Assembly: GCA_965243335.1 (NCBI GenBank) | Contig: OZ251545.1 | Span: forward strand, 434,001-498,000 | DNA from: JAJDXW01 sp965243335 | GTDB taxonomy: Bacteria; Pseudomonadota; Gammaproteobacteria; HK1 | Direction of reading: 5' to 3' | Length of the DNA: 64,000 bases | In this document: in pieces, positions 25,840-34,910 of the stretch | Numbering within the stretch: the stretch's first letter is position 1 | Layout: each line of letters begins with the position of its first letter | Program-made: the position numbers and the translations under genes | The notes under the pieces: model-generated | The model's input: the letters and a program-made list of their open reading frames with translations, nothing else | The model's database searches: none | What the model was told of the DNA's origin: nothing

Positions 25840-27252
25840 TCATCCCCGCCGCTTGGCGTGCCGCAGCAGGCGCTTGCGGCGGCGGGCCTGGCGCGGGGTA
25901 AGGGGGTTGCGCCTGCCCGCGTAGGGGTTCTCCCCCGAGCGGAACTCGATCCGGAGCGGCGTGCCGCACAGCCCGAACCGGGTCCGGACCGCGCGGGCGA
26001 GGTAGCGCGCGTACGGCTCCGGGGTCTCCTCCACCGAGTTGCCGTGAACCACCACGACCGGAGGGTTGACTCCGCCCTGATGGGCGTAGCGGAGCTTGAT
26101 CCGCCGGCCCCGGACCGCCGGCGGCGGATGCCGGGCGGCGGCCTCCCGCAGGGCCCGGGTGAGCTCCCCGGCCGCCATGCGGGCGGTGGCGGACGCCCAG
26201 GCGGCCTCGACCGACCGCATCATCCCCCCGAGCCCTTCCCCGCGCAGGGCGGAGACCGTGTGCACGGCCGAGAAGTCGATGAAACCGAGACGGCGCGCGA
26301 CCGCCTCGCGCGCCGCGGGCCGCCGCCCGGGGTCGAGGCGGTCCCACTTGTTGAGGGCGATGACGAGCGCCCGCCCCGCGTCGAGCAGGTAGCCGAGCAG
26401 CCGGGCGTCCTGCTCCGATGCCCCTTCCTCCGCATCGAGCACCAGGATCCCGACGTTGGCGGCCTCGATGGCCTGGAGCGCCTTGACGGCGCTCAGCTTC
26501 TCGACCGTGTCGACGACCCGCGCGCGGCGCCGGAGCCCCGCCGTGTCGATGAGCACGAAGGGTCGGCCGCCCCGCTCGAACGGCGCGAACACGCTGTCGC
26601 GGGTGGTCCCCGGCGCGGCGTGGGTGATGACCCGGTCCTCGCCGAGCAGGCGGTTGACCAGGGTGGACTTCCCGGCGTTCGGCCGGCCGAGGACCGCGAC
26701 CCGCACGGCCCCCCGTCGGCCGTCCGCCGCCGCCCCGGCTTCGTCGGGGTCGCCGGCCCCGCGCCCCCCCTCCGGCGCGAGGGCCCGGACGAGGGCGCCC
26801 AGCCCGCGCCCGTGCGCGGCCGAGATCGGGGTCGGGGCGGCGAGCCCGAGCGCGTGGAACTCCGCGAGGGCGGTCCGCTCGTCCAGCCCGTCGGTCTTGT
26901 TGACGGCGAGGACGACCGGCTTGCCGAGCCGCCGGACCCGGTCCGCGATCGCGTCGTCGGCCGCCGTCCGTCCGGCCCGGGCGTCCGTCAGCAGCACGAT
27001 CCGGTCCGCCTCGTCGAGCGCGCGCCGGACCTGGTCCCCCACCTGGGAGGCAAGGTCCCTCGGGTCGCCGCCGAGGCCCCCGGTGTCCACCACGATGAAC
27101 CCGCCGCCGTGGCGGCGGGCGGTCCCGTAGCGGCGGTCGCGGGTGAGGCCGGGGCGGCCCGCGACCAGGGCGTCCCGGGTCCCGGTGAGCTGGTTGAACA
27201 GGGTGGACTTCCCGACGTTGGGCCGCCCCACGATGGCGACGACGGGAAGCAT
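25840..27252 (-). CDS. der: Ribosome-assembly GTPase Der (EngA)
   Basis: Two tandem GTPase domains are present, each with a P-loop (VGRPNVGKSTLFN near residue 8 and LGRPNAGKSTLVN near 194) and the matching NKTD / NKWD specificity motifs, followed by a KH-like C-terminal domain. This tandem layout is unique to Der. It assists 50S subunit maturation. The C-terminus is basic. It is the last gene of a minus-strand series with bamB upstream, as in other gammaproteobacteria; about 180 bases separate them. Confidence 0.97.
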   Translation of the reverse strand: MLPVVAIVGRPNVGKSTLFNQLTGTRDALVAGRPGLTRDRRYGTARRHGGGFIVVDTGGLGGDPRDLASQVGDQVRRALDEADRIVLLTDARAGRTAADDAIADRVRRLGKPVVLAVNKTDGLDERTALAEFHALGLAAPTPISAAHGRGLGALVRALAPEGGRGAGDPDEAGAAADGRRGAVRVAVLGRPNAGKSTLVNRLLGEDRVITHAAPGTTRDSVFAPFERGGRPFVLIDTAGLRRRARVVDTVEKLSAVKALQAIEAANVGILVLDAEEGASEQDARLLGYLLDAGRALVIALNKWDRLDPGRRPAAREAVARRLGFIDFSAVHTVSALRGEGLGGMMRSVEAAWASATARMAAGELTRALREAAARHPPPAVRGRRIKLRYAHQGGVNPPVVVVHGNSVEETPEPYARYLARAVRTRFGLCGTPLRIEFRSGENPYAGRRNPLTPRQARRRKRLLRHAKRRG

Positions 27253-27431
27253 GGCGGGAGGACCCTCGGCGCGGGCCAGGAGCCTTCGCCTCCGAGCCCT
27301 TCAGGAAGGCCGGAATACGCCGGCGGGGACGGAGAACGTCAGGCCAAGTGGAGAGAGTGTCCCGATTCGGGCTCCGTACCGCGCCGACGCCGGTGCTCCC
27401 GGGGGCGCCTCACGCAGGGGACGGCTCCGCT

Positions 27432-28799
27432 TCACGGAGCCTGCCGCACCCGGAACGCGGTGAGCTTCCCCCCTCTCCAGTAGGCGATGAGCGCGTCGCC
27501 GTGGCGGATGGGAGGTCCGGCGAGCCGCCCTTCGCCCGACCGGGTCCGGACCGCCGGACGGCCGTCCTCGCGCCGCAGCCAGTGGACGTAGCCTTCACGG
27601 TCGGTCACCGCGACGAACGGGCCATGCACGATCGGCCAGGCCGGCCCGCGGCCCGCGAGCGACGCTTCCGTCCACACCGTCGCGCCGGAGCGGAGGTCGA
27701 GGGCCTGGACCGAGCCGTCGGTGTCCGCCACGTAGAGAAGGTCCCGGTCGGCGGCGAGCCCGGTCTGCGAGGCGATGGGGCGCCGCCAGAGCGTGCGGCC
27801 GGTCTCGGCGTCGAACGCCGCCACCGCCCGCTCGTAGCTCGCGGCGTACACCGCGCCGCCCTCGATCACGGGCTCCGCATCGACGTCGGTGAGCCGCTCG
27901 ATCTCCGAGGCGCCGCGCGGGTCCGAGACGGCGGCTTCCCAGAGGATCTCCCCGGTCGCGCTCCGCAGGGCCGAGACCCGCCCGTTGTCGAACCCGGCGA
28001 TCGCGGCCTCGGCGGCGACGGCCGGCGAGCCGGTCCCGCGCACGCTGAGGGGCGGGACCCCGCCGTCGTAGCTCCAGCGCACCTCGCCCGACCCCGCGTC
28101 GAGCCCGAAGAGCTTGCCGTCGAGGGTGCGGGCGACGACCCGGTCGCCCGCGACCCGGGGCTGGGTCAGCACTTCGCTCGTGAGCCGTGTCCGCCACGCG
28201 AGCGCCCCGTCCTCCGCCCGCAGGGCGACCACCTCGCCGTCCTCGGCGCCGGCAAGGACGAGGCCGCCGCCGGCCCCGACCCCGCCGGTGACCGCGGCGT
28301 CGGCGTCGGAGCGCCATACCGGGCGGCCGCTCGCGGCGTCGTAGGCGAACACCCGCCCGCGGGCGTCCGCGACGTAGACCCGGCCGGCATCGACGGCGGG
28401 CGCGAGGACCAGCCATTCGCGGCCGGTCCCGGAGCCGGCGTCGGCGGACCACGGGGTCTCGACGGCCGCGAGCGGCTCGATCGGCGCGAGGCTGGGGATC
28501 TCGTCTTCTTCTCGATCTCCTCCGCCGAACATGGCGCATCCGGAGAGGAGGAGGCCGGCCCCGGCCCCCAGCGCGGCGGCGCGGACGGCCCCGCCCCGTC
28601 GAAGCCGGGGAGGGGCTCCTCCCCCGCGGGCCGGAACGGACCGCCCGTCCGCCGCTGCCTTCGGAGCTGGCGCGGGCGACGGGGCGGCCGGCGGCGGCGC
28701 GCCGGGCCGGCCATGCCCGGGCCCGGCGAGTGGATGGAGGCTCGCCGGCGAGGCGGCCCGGCGGCCCGTGCGGTTCGGCGCGATGCTGGGGTTGCTCAT
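27432..28799 (-). CDS. bamB: Outer-membrane assembly lipoprotein BamB
   Basis: A beta-propeller of PQQ-like repeats (for example GRVFAYDAASGRPVWRSD and GKLFGLDAGSGEVRWSYD) follows a lipobox, GAGAGLLLSGC. BamB is a periplasmic scaffold of the beta-barrel assembly machine. ATG 28799 overlaps the TGA of yfgM (ATGA), but it puts about 75 proline/alanine-rich residues ahead of the signal sequence, which is far too long for a signal peptide. A downstream GTG, within PARGGGAPPRLRRGGAVRAA, is more likely to be used in the cell. The family identity is not affected. Confidence 0.92.
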   Translation of the reverse strand: MSNPSIAPNRTGRRAASPASLHPLAGPGHGRPGAPPPAAPSPAPAPKAAADGRSVPARGGGAPPRLRRGGAVRAAALGAGAGLLLSGCAMFGGGDREEDEIPSLAPIEPLAAVETPWSADAGSGTGREWLVLAPAVDAGRVYVADARGRVFAYDAASGRPVWRSDADAAVTGGVGAGGGLVLAGAEDGEVVALRAEDGALAWRTRLTSEVLTQPRVAGDRVVARTLDGKLFGLDAGSGEVRWSYDGGVPPLSVRGTGSPAVAAEAAIAGFDNGRVSALRSATGEILWEAAVSDPRGASEIERLTDVDAEPVIEGGAVYAASYERAVAAFDAETGRTLWRRPIASQTGLAADRDLLYVADTDGSVQALDLRSGATVWTEASLAGRGPAWPIVHGPFVAVTDREGYVHWLRREDGRPAVRTRSGEGRLAGPPIRHGDALIAYWRGGKLTAFRVRQAP

Positions 28800-29446
28800 G
28801 GCTGGAGAGAAGTGTTCAGGTGTCCGAGGTCGTTCAGCTTCAGGGTAACCCGGCGCCGGCTCGCGGGCGAGTCGGAGTACCCGGCGGCGGACCGCTCCCA
28901 GGCGGCGCGCGCCTTCTCCGGGTCCCCACGGGCGTGGTGGACGTCTCCCAGCAGCTCGTCGCGCGCCGCCGCGAACGGCCCGTCCGGCGCCTCGCCGAGC
29001 AGGGCCAGCGCCTCGTCCGGGCCGCCGCCCGCCCAGGCCGCCTCCGCGAGGCGGAGGCGGGCGACCTCGCGGAGCGCGGGGACCTCGGAATGGTCCACGA
29101 CCCACTGGAGGTGGGCCTTCGCCGCGTCGGTCCGGCCCTCCAGGGTCTCGGACCTCGCGAGGAGCAGGGACGCGACGGCGGCGTATTCGTGGCCGGTGTG
29201 GTCGGCGAGGAGGGCGCCCCCCCGCTCGCGGACCGCGGCGTGGTCGCCCTCGGCGGCCGCTTCGCTCATGGCCTGGAAGAGGGCGGACGCCGCCTCCGCC
29301 CGGCCCTGCTCGTAGTCCTGCCAGAAGGTCCACCCGCCGATCCCGGCGAGCCCGATCACCACGCCTCCGATCAGGGCCCGGCCGTGCTCGGACCACCAGT
29401 TCTTCAGCGATTCGAGCCGTTCCTCGTCCGTGCGATGAAGCTCCAC
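28796..29446 (-). CDS. yfgM: YfgM-like membrane-anchored TPR protein
   Basis: One N-terminal membrane helix (ALIGGVVIGLAGIGGWTFW, about residues 24-42) precedes a TPR-like alpha-helical region (EYAAVASLLLARSETLEG and following). The family (YfgM) associates with SecYEG and periplasmic chaperones. Position between hisS and bamB matches the usual order. It starts 10 bases after the hisS stop and its own stop overlaps the annotated bamB start. Length (216) is typical. Confidence 0.88.
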   Translation of the reverse strand: MELHRTDEERLESLKNWWSEHGRALIGGVVIGLAGIGGWTFWQDYEQGRAEAASALFQAMSEAAAEGDHAAVRERGGALLADHTGHEYAAVASLLLARSETLEGRTDAAKAHLQWVVDHSEVPALREVARLRLAEAAWAGGGPDEALALLGEAPDGPFAAARDELLGDVHHARGDPEKARAAWERSAAGYSDSPASRRRVTLKLNDLGHLNTSLQP

Positions 29447-29455
29447 GGGGACCTC

Positions 29456-30772
29456 TCAGTGCTCTTGCGGGCCGCCCGGCGGAAGCCACGCGGCGACCGT
29501 GTCCTTCAGGGCGGCCCGCGCGACGGTGCTCTGCGGCCGATCCGCGCGCAAGGGCTTGATGCTCACTTCACCGGCCGCCGCCTCGGCGTCGCCGACGATG
29601 ACCGCGATCGCCGCCCCGCTCCGGTTCGCCCGCCGGAGCTTGGCGCGGAAGCCGCCCTCGCCGGCGTCGAGGACCGCGCTCACCCCCGCGTCGCGCAGCT
29701 CCTCCGCCACGGCCGGCGCGACCCGGGCCGCGGCCGGCCCGACCGCCGCCACCCACGCCGCGGGCGGGGACGGCTCCACGCCCGCTCCCGATTCCGCGAG
29801 CAGGGCCACGAGACGCTCGAGGCCGGCGGAGAATCCCACCCCGGGGGTCGGGGCCCCGCCGATCTCTTCGACGAGTCCGTCATACCGGCCCCCGCCGCAG
29901 ACCGCGTTCTGGGCGCCGAGGCGGTCGGTGGTCCACTCGAAGACGGTCTTCGTGTAGTAGTCGAGGCCCCGCACCAGGCGGGGGTTCACGGTGGAGGGCG
30001 CTCCGGCTTCGTCGAGCATCGCGCGCAGCGTGTCGAAGTGGTCGCGCGACTCCGGGTCGAGAGCGTCCAGCAGCTTCGGGGCCGCCTCGATGACGTCCTG
30101 CAGGTCGGGGTTCTTGCTGTCCAGCACGCGCAGGGGGTTCGTCTCCGCCCGGCGCCGGGAGTCCTCGTCGAGGTCCGCCCGCCGGTCGAGGAGGTATTCC
30201 GCGAGGCGCGTGCGGTAGGCGCGGCGCGCGTCCGGCGTGCCGAGGGAGTTGACCTCCAGCCGCAGCCCGTCGAGCCCGAGGCGCCGCCACAGGCGGGCGG
30301 TGACGAGGATGATCTCCGCGTCCGCCTCCGGGCCGGGGGCGCCGAAGATCTCTCCCCCGAGCTGGTGGAACTGGCGGAAGCGGCCCTTCTGGGGACGTTC
30401 GTGCCGGAACATCGGGCCCATGTACCAGAGGCGGTGGACGCCGAGGTGGATGAAGCCGTTCTCGATCCCGGCCCGCACGCAGCTCGCGGTCTGCTCCGGG
30501 CGCAGGGTGAGGCTCGCCCCGTCGCGGTCCGGGAACGAGTACATCTCCTTCTCCACGATGTCGGTCGCCCCTCCGATCGAGCGGACGAACAGCTCGGTCC
30601 GTTCGAGGAGAGGGGTGCGGATCTCCTCGAACCCGTAGCTGTCGAGGACCGCGCGCGCGGTCGCCTCGAGGCGCTGCCAGCGCGCGATCGGACCCGGCAG
30701 GAGATCGTGCATCCCCCGCACCGACGCGAGCGGCTTCCGGGATCGTTCGGCGGAGGCGGGCAGGGAAGCCAC
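29456..30772 (-). CDS. hisS: Histidyl-tRNA synthetase
   Basis: Class II synthetase with RGMHDLLPG at the start, motif 2 FRHERPQKGRFRQFHQ, and the histidine-specific LVRGLDYYTKTVFEW and GGGRYDGLVEE segments, then a C-terminal anticodon-binding domain. It charges tRNA-His. GTG 30772, 7 bases after the rodZ stop, gives 438 residues; family members usually start about 15 residues before the GMHD motif, which supports it. An upstream frame to 30853 lies inside rodZ. In most gammaproteobacteria ispG sits between rodZ and hisS; here it is absent. Confidence 0.97.
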   Translation of the reverse strand: MASLPASAERSRKPLASVRGMHDLLPGPIARWQRLEATARAVLDSYGFEEIRTPLLERTELFVRSIGGATDIVEKEMYSFPDRDGASLTLRPEQTASCVRAGIENGFIHLGVHRLWYMGPMFRHERPQKGRFRQFHQLGGEIFGAPGPEADAEIILVTARLWRRLGLDGLRLEVNSLGTPDARRAYRTRLAEYLLDRRADLDEDSRRRAETNPLRVLDSKNPDLQDVIEAAPKLLDALDPESRDHFDTLRAMLDEAGAPSTVNPRLVRGLDYYTKTVFEWTTDRLGAQNAVCGGGRYDGLVEEIGGAPTPGVGFSAGLERLVALLAESGAGVEPSPPAAWVAAVGPAAARVAPAVAEELRDAGVSAVLDAGEGGFRAKLRRANRSGAAIAVIVGDAEAAAGEVSIKPLRADRPQSTVARAALKDTVAAWLPPGGPQEH

Positions 30773-30779
30773 CGGCCGC

Positions 30780-31853
30780 TCAGGAGCCCAGCCGGAACCG
30801 CGCGGTGCCCGTGTCCTGCTCGACGTAGGGCGAGAGGTCGAACGGCTCGCCATCGTACTCGATCGCGATCCCGCTGGCGTAGCCCGCGACGATTTGGATG
30901 GGCGGCTCGGCGGCGAGCTCGAGGACCTCTCCGGCGGCCGCGAGGTCGCGGTAGACGAGGCGCTCGCTGGCGTCGCGGATCATGAGCCAGCAGTCTTCGC
31001 GGACCCGGATGACGAGCGAGGCGAGCCCTCCTTCCCCGCCGGGGGAAGGCCCCGCCGCCTCCGCCGCGGCGCCGGGCGCATCCGCTTGCGCCGAGCCCGG
31101 CGGGTCCGGGGCCGGCTCCGCTCCCTCACCGGCGATCGTTTCCGGCGAAGCCGGGGCCGGCTCCGCCGACCCTTCGGCCGACGTTCCCGCGCCCGCGCCG
31201 GTCGCGGGAACGGCCTCCGCCTCCGCGGCGGCCCCCGGTCCTCGCTCGCCCGCCGGGACCGGGGGCGGCTCCTCGCCGGCGGCGATGGGCGGGGGCTCGA
31301 GGTCGGTTGCATCCGCCGCGTCGTTGCGGGCAGGCGGCTCTTCCGAGCCGGGTCCGACGGCGGGAAGGGAGGCTTCGGCCCCGCCCGTTTCCGCGCCGCC
31401 CTCGTCCGGCTGCACTACCGCGGAGGCCGGCGGCCCGTCGCCTCCCGTCCACTGATCCCTCCACCACAGCGCGCTCAGGACGATGAGGACCGCGATGACC
31501 ACGACGGTCGTGATGGTGACGGTGAGCTCCGAGCCGCGGCCCATCGTCCGCTCGGTGTCCTTCGAGTGGAGCTGCGGGGGGCCGAAGCCGCGCCGGTCGT
31601 ACGCATCGAGGAGCGGCTCCGCGTCGATGCCGACCAGCCGCGCGTAGCTCGTCAGGTAGCCGCGCAGGAAGACCGAGACCGGGAAGAGGTCGAACCGCTC
31701 CGCCTCCAGGTCCTCGATCTGGTGGCGGCTGAGGCGCATCCGCTCCGCGACGTCCGAGACCGAATAGCCGGCCGCCTCGCGGGCGCGCCGGAGCATCGGG
31801 CCGATGCCGTCCGGCGCGGCCTCCCGCTCGTCCAGCAGATCGAAAACGGTCAT
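30780..31853 (-). CDS. rodZ: Cell-shape protein RodZ
   Basis: Three parts are visible: an N-terminal Xre-type helix-turn-helix (GPMLRRAREAAGYSVSDVAE, about 18-85), a single membrane helix (VVVIAVLIVLSALWW, about 118-133), and after a long Pro/Ala/Glu-rich linker a C-terminal RodZ domain (VIRVREDCWLMIRDASERLV). RodZ links MreB filaments to the wall-synthesis complex. ATG 31853 gives the standard N-terminus; the frame upstream is not protein-like. The linker is long (about 130 residues) and low in complexity. Confidence 0.92.
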   Translation of the reverse strand: MTVFDLLDEREAAPDGIGPMLRRAREAAGYSVSDVAERMRLSRHQIEDLEAERFDLFPVSVFLRGYLTSYARLVGIDAEPLLDAYDRRGFGPPQLHSKDTERTMGRGSELTVTITTVVVIAVLIVLSALWWRDQWTGGDGPPASAVVQPDEGGAETGGAEASLPAVGPGSEEPPARNDAADATDLEPPPIAAGEEPPPVPAGERGPGAAAEAEAVPATGAGAGTSAEGSAEPAPASPETIAGEGAEPAPDPPGSAQADAPGAAAEAAGPSPGGEGGLASLVIRVREDCWLMIRDASERLVYRDLAAAGEVLELAAEPPIQIVAGYASGIAIEYDGEPFDLSPYVEQDTGTARFRLGS

Positions 31854-31962
31854 CGGGGGCCGCCTTGCCGGCGGCGGCGCGCGCGCGCCCGGTCCGGGCC
31901 GCGGCGACCCCCTGCCTCCGGCCGCGACCGGCATTCGCGCGGGCGGAGGATCGGGCGAGGGG

Positions 31963-33144
31963 TCATGACGCCGGGGCCAGGGCCGCCGCGGGCGCGAACG
32001 CCGCGGGCGGGGCCGCCCGGCGGACGCGGGCCGCGCGGGCGGTCACCTTCCCCGCGAGCTGCCCGCACGCCGCGTCGATGTCGTCTCCCCGCGGGCGCCT
32101 GGTGATGGCGATGATCCCGGCCGCGTTCAGCCGCTCCCGGAACCCGTCCACCACCGCCTCGGGCGGTCGGCGGAAGGGGGCCCCGGGAAAGGGGTTGAAG
32201 GGGATGAGGTTGACCTTCGCGGGGACCGTGCGGAGCAGCGCGACGAGGGCCCGCGCGTGTTCGGGCGAGTCGTTCACCCCGTCGAGCATCACGTACTCGA
32301 AGGTGATCTTCCCCTTCGGGTTCGCGGCCGCGTAACGGCGGCAGGCCGCGAGCAGCTCGGCGATGGGGTACTTGCGGTTGAGCGGAACGAGGCGGTCGCG
32401 GAGCGCGTCGTCGGGCGCGTGGAGGGAGACCGCGAGGCTCACCGGGGCGCGCCGGGCGAGGCGGTCGATGGCCGGCGCGACCCCCGCCGTGCTCAGGGTC
32501 ACGCGCCGGCGGGCGAGCCCGTAGGCGAGGTCCTCGAGCATGAGGTCGATGGCCTCGGTCACCGCGTCGAAGTTGAGCAGCGGCTCCCCCATCCCCATCA
32601 GCACGACGTTGGTCACAGGGCGGTCCAGCTCGCGCGCCGCCAGCCAGACCTGGCCCGCGATCTCGGCCGCGGAGAGGTTCCGGTTGAATCCCTGCCTCCC
32701 CGTGGAGCAGAACGCGCAGTCGAGCGGGCAGCCCGCCTGGGACGACACGCACAGGGTGCCGCGACGCCCCTCGGGGATGAACACCATCTCGACGCAATTG
32801 CCCGAATCGACCCGGAGCAGCCACTTGCGCGTGCCGTCGGCGGAGGCGCGCCGCGCCTCCACCTCCGGGGCCCGGACCTCCGCGACCTCGGCGAGGCGGG
32901 CGCGGAGCGCGCGGCCGAGGTCGGTCATCGCCTCGAAGCCGCCCTCTCCCCGGGCGTGGATCCACTTGAGCGCCTGGCGCGCCCGGAAGGGGCGTTCGCC
33001 GAGCGACTCGAAGAACGACTCGAGCCGCGGACGGGACATGCCGAGCAGGTTGACCCGCTCCGCGGCCACGTGTCCGGGGGCGGGCGCGGGGGCCGCGCCC
33101 GCACGCCCGGGGAAGGGAACGGCGATGACCGGCTGCGGCGTCAT
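31963..33144 (-). CDS. rlmN: Dual-specificity 23S rRNA/tRNA C2-adenine methyltransferase RlmN
   Basis: Radical-SAM cysteines CPLDCAFC near residue 140 (SQAGCPLDCAFCSTGRQGFN) and the NVVLMGMGEPLLN and KVNLIPFNPFPG segments identify RlmN, which methylates 23S rRNA A2503 and some tRNAs. The family's second catalytic cysteine is the late Cys in ACGQLAGKV. The first ~30 residues are an unconserved Pro/Ala-rich tail; an internal start is possible. The start overlaps the ndk stop by four bases, so the two genes are coupled. Confidence 0.95.
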   Translation of the reverse strand: MTPQPVIAVPFPGRAGAAPAPAPGHVAAERVNLLGMSRPRLESFFESLGERPFRARQALKWIHARGEGGFEAMTDLGRALRARLAEVAEVRAPEVEARRASADGTRKWLLRVDSGNCVEMVFIPEGRRGTLCVSSQAGCPLDCAFCSTGRQGFNRNLSAAEIAGQVWLAARELDRPVTNVVLMGMGEPLLNFDAVTEAIDLMLEDLAYGLARRRVTLSTAGVAPAIDRLARRAPVSLAVSLHAPDDALRDRLVPLNRKYPIAELLAACRRYAAANPKGKITFEYVMLDGVNDSPEHARALVALLRTVPAKVNLIPFNPFPGAPFRRPPEAVVDGFRERLNAAGIIAITRRPRGDDIDAACGQLAGKVTARAARVRRAAPPAAFAPAAALAPAS

Positions 33145-33572
33145 CGGGTGCGGGCGTGGACCTCGTCCGGGGTGAAGAAGAAGGCGATCTCCTCCTTCGC
33201 GGTCTCCGGCCCGTCGGATCCGTGCACGGCGTTCTCTTCAATGGATCGGGCGAAATCGGCGCGGATGGTGCCCGGGGCGGCGTCCGCGGGGTTCGTCGCC
33301 CCCATGATCTCTCGGTTCCGGGCGATCGCGCCCTCGCCCTCCAGCACCTGGACCAGGATCGGGCCGGAGGTCATGAACGAGACGAGGTCCTCGTAGAACG
33401 GGCGCTCGCGGTGCACCGCGTAGAACGCCCGGGCATGCGCTTCGGTCGCATGCATCATGCGGGCGGCGACGATCCGGAGCCCCGCCTCCTCGAAGCGCGA
33501 GCAGATGGCGCCGATGCGGTCGGCGGCGACCGCATCGGGCTTGATGATGGACAGGGTGCGCTCGGCGGCCAT
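33141..33572 (-). CDS. ndk: Nucleoside diphosphate kinase
   Basis: Begins ERTLSIIKPDAV and carries the phosphohistidine motif NAVHGSDGPETA. It is 143 residues, the standard bacterial length. It balances NTP/dNTP pools. Position between iscA and rlmN matches the order in Pseudomonas-like genomes, except that hscBA, fdx and iscX between iscA and ndk are absent. About 235 bases without a gene separate it from iscA. Confidence 0.98.
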   Translation of the reverse strand: MAAERTLSIIKPDAVAADRIGAICSRFEEAGLRIVAARMMHATEAHARAFYAVHRERPFYEDLVSFMTSGPILVQVLEGEGAIARNREIMGATNPADAAPGTIRADFARSIEENAVHGSDGPETAKEEIAFFFTPDEVHARTR

Positions 33573-33806
33573 GGCGAAGGTCTCGATCGGAAGGAAGGCT
33601 CGGCCGCGGCTCCGGGAAGCGCCGGACCGCGCGCGCCGCCGCCCCGACCGCCGCCGTTTCGGGCAATTCTAGCAGGGGCGGGCAAGAGCGCGGGCACAAC
33701 GCCGGCGTTCTGCGATGCGCGGGCGCCTCCCGGGCTTCCTCCCGGCCCGACGCCTGCGGTGGCGGGCCTTCGCCGATCGCTCGGGCGATGCCGCCGGGCG
33801 CGAAGG

Positions 33807-34130
33807 TCAGACGCCGAAGCTCTCGCCGCAGCCGCACTCGTGCTTGACGTTGGGGTTGCGGAAGACGAAGCCCTCGTTCAGGCCTTCGCGGGCCACGTCC
33901 ACCTCGGTCCCGTCGAGCATGGGGAGGCTCGCCGCGTCCACCACGACCTTCACCCCGCGGCTGACGCAGACCCGATCCGAATCGGAGACCGCCTCCGCCA
34001 GCCCGGCGACGTAGGCGTAGCCCGAACAGCCGCTCTTCCGGATGCCGAGGCGAAGGCCGACACCCGTCCCGCTCCCCGCGAGAAAGCGCTTGACCCGGTC
34101 GGCCGCGGTGGTGGTGAGCTGGATGGTCAT
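33807..34130 (-). CDS. iscA: Iron-sulphur carrier protein IscA
   Basis: An A-type carrier: the three conserved cysteines are in KSGCSGYAY and HECGCGESF. Length is 107 residues. It helps load Fe-S clusters onto targets. It starts 25 bases after the iscR stop, which leaves no room for iscS and iscU that normally lie between; the usual order is iscRSUA. The IscS/IscU functions must be supplied from another place or by a SUF system. Confidence 0.93.
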   Translation of the reverse strand: MTIQLTTTAADRVKRFLAGSGTGVGLRLGIRKSGCSGYAYVAGLAEAVSDSDRVCVSRGVKVVVDAASLPMLDGTEVDVAREGLNEGFVFRNPNVKHECGCGESFGV

Positions 34131-34155
34131 GGGGCGTCCTCGCCGTGCTCGGGGT

Positions 34156-34653
34156 TCAGATGGGGGCTGCGGGCCGGTCGGCAAGGGCCGGCGCCCGCGG
34201 CGGCGCGACGGGCTCGCGCCGGAGATGCTGACGGGCCGCCACCTCCCGGACCCGTTTGCGCTCCACGAGGTCCCCGAGGTGGATGTCCCCAAGGAACTCC
34301 TGGATGTGGAGGCTCAGATCGGCCCAGAGATCGTGGGTCAGGCAGCGCGCTTCGCTCTGGCAGTTCTCGCGCCCGCCGCACCGGGTGGCGTCCACCGTGC
34401 GGTCCACGGCCACGATCACGTCCGCGACGGCGACGCGCGAGGGGGGCCGGCACAGCCGGTAGCCGCCTCCGCGGCCGCGGGCGCCGACGACGAGCTGCGC
34501 CCTGCGCAGGCGGGCGAATATCTGCTCGAGGAACGCGAGCGAGATCCCCTGGCGGCGCGCGATGTCGGCAAGCGCCACCGGCCCGTCCCCCTCGTGGAGG
34601 GCGAGGTCGAGCATGGCCGTGACCGCGTACCGGCTCCGGGTGTTGAGTCGCAT
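34156..34653 (-). CDS. iscR: Rrf2-family Fe-S regulator IscR
   Basis: Starts MRLNTRSRYAVTAMLDLA, the classic IscR opening, and keeps the three 2Fe-2S cysteines in CGGRENCQSEARC (about residues 93-105). IscR represses Fe-S assembly genes when its cluster is loaded. The Pro/Ala-rich C-terminal tail is not conserved. ATG 34653 is the clear start; the open frame upstream runs into the repeat. It presumably regulates the shortened isc unit that follows. Confidence 0.93.
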   Translation of the reverse strand: MRLNTRSRYAVTAMLDLALHEGDGPVALADIARRQGISLAFLEQIFARLRRAQLVVGARGRGGGYRLCRPPSRVAVADVIVAVDRTVDATRCGGRENCQSEARCLTHDLWADLSLHIQEFLGDIHLGDLVERKRVREVAARQHLRREPVAPPRAPALADRPAAPI

Positions 34654-34723
34654 GTCGTCCGGGGGGATGACTCGGCAGGCGGCCAAAATCACACATCGCC
34701 GGGGCCCCGTCAAGCCGGAGAAC

Positions 34724-34856
34724 CGTCGAGGCATGTGCACGGTGGAGTTTTCGCGCCGGCGCACCGCTCGCCAACCCCCCTGGGTACGCCGGCGTCCCGC
34801 CGGCATTGGCGTTCCCCAGCGCTCCGCCCCCGGGCCGGCGAGACGCCGGCGTACCC
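34724..34856 (-). repeat. Composite intergenic repeat, copy 2 (long palindrome plus conserved tail)
   Basis: On the minus strand this reads: a ~75-bp palindrome (34856 to 34782, starting GGGTACGCCGGCGTCTCGCC), a short spacer, then GCGAAAACTCCACCGTGCAC and ATGCCTCGACGG ending at 34724. It matches copy 1 in both parts and in order, and lies 3' of lptG in the same orientation. Confidence 0.75.
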
Positions 34857-34910
34857 AGGAGCGGGAGAGCCCGGGCGGATGGAGCGGAGCCGCCGCCGGC
34901 CGGGGGCCGC

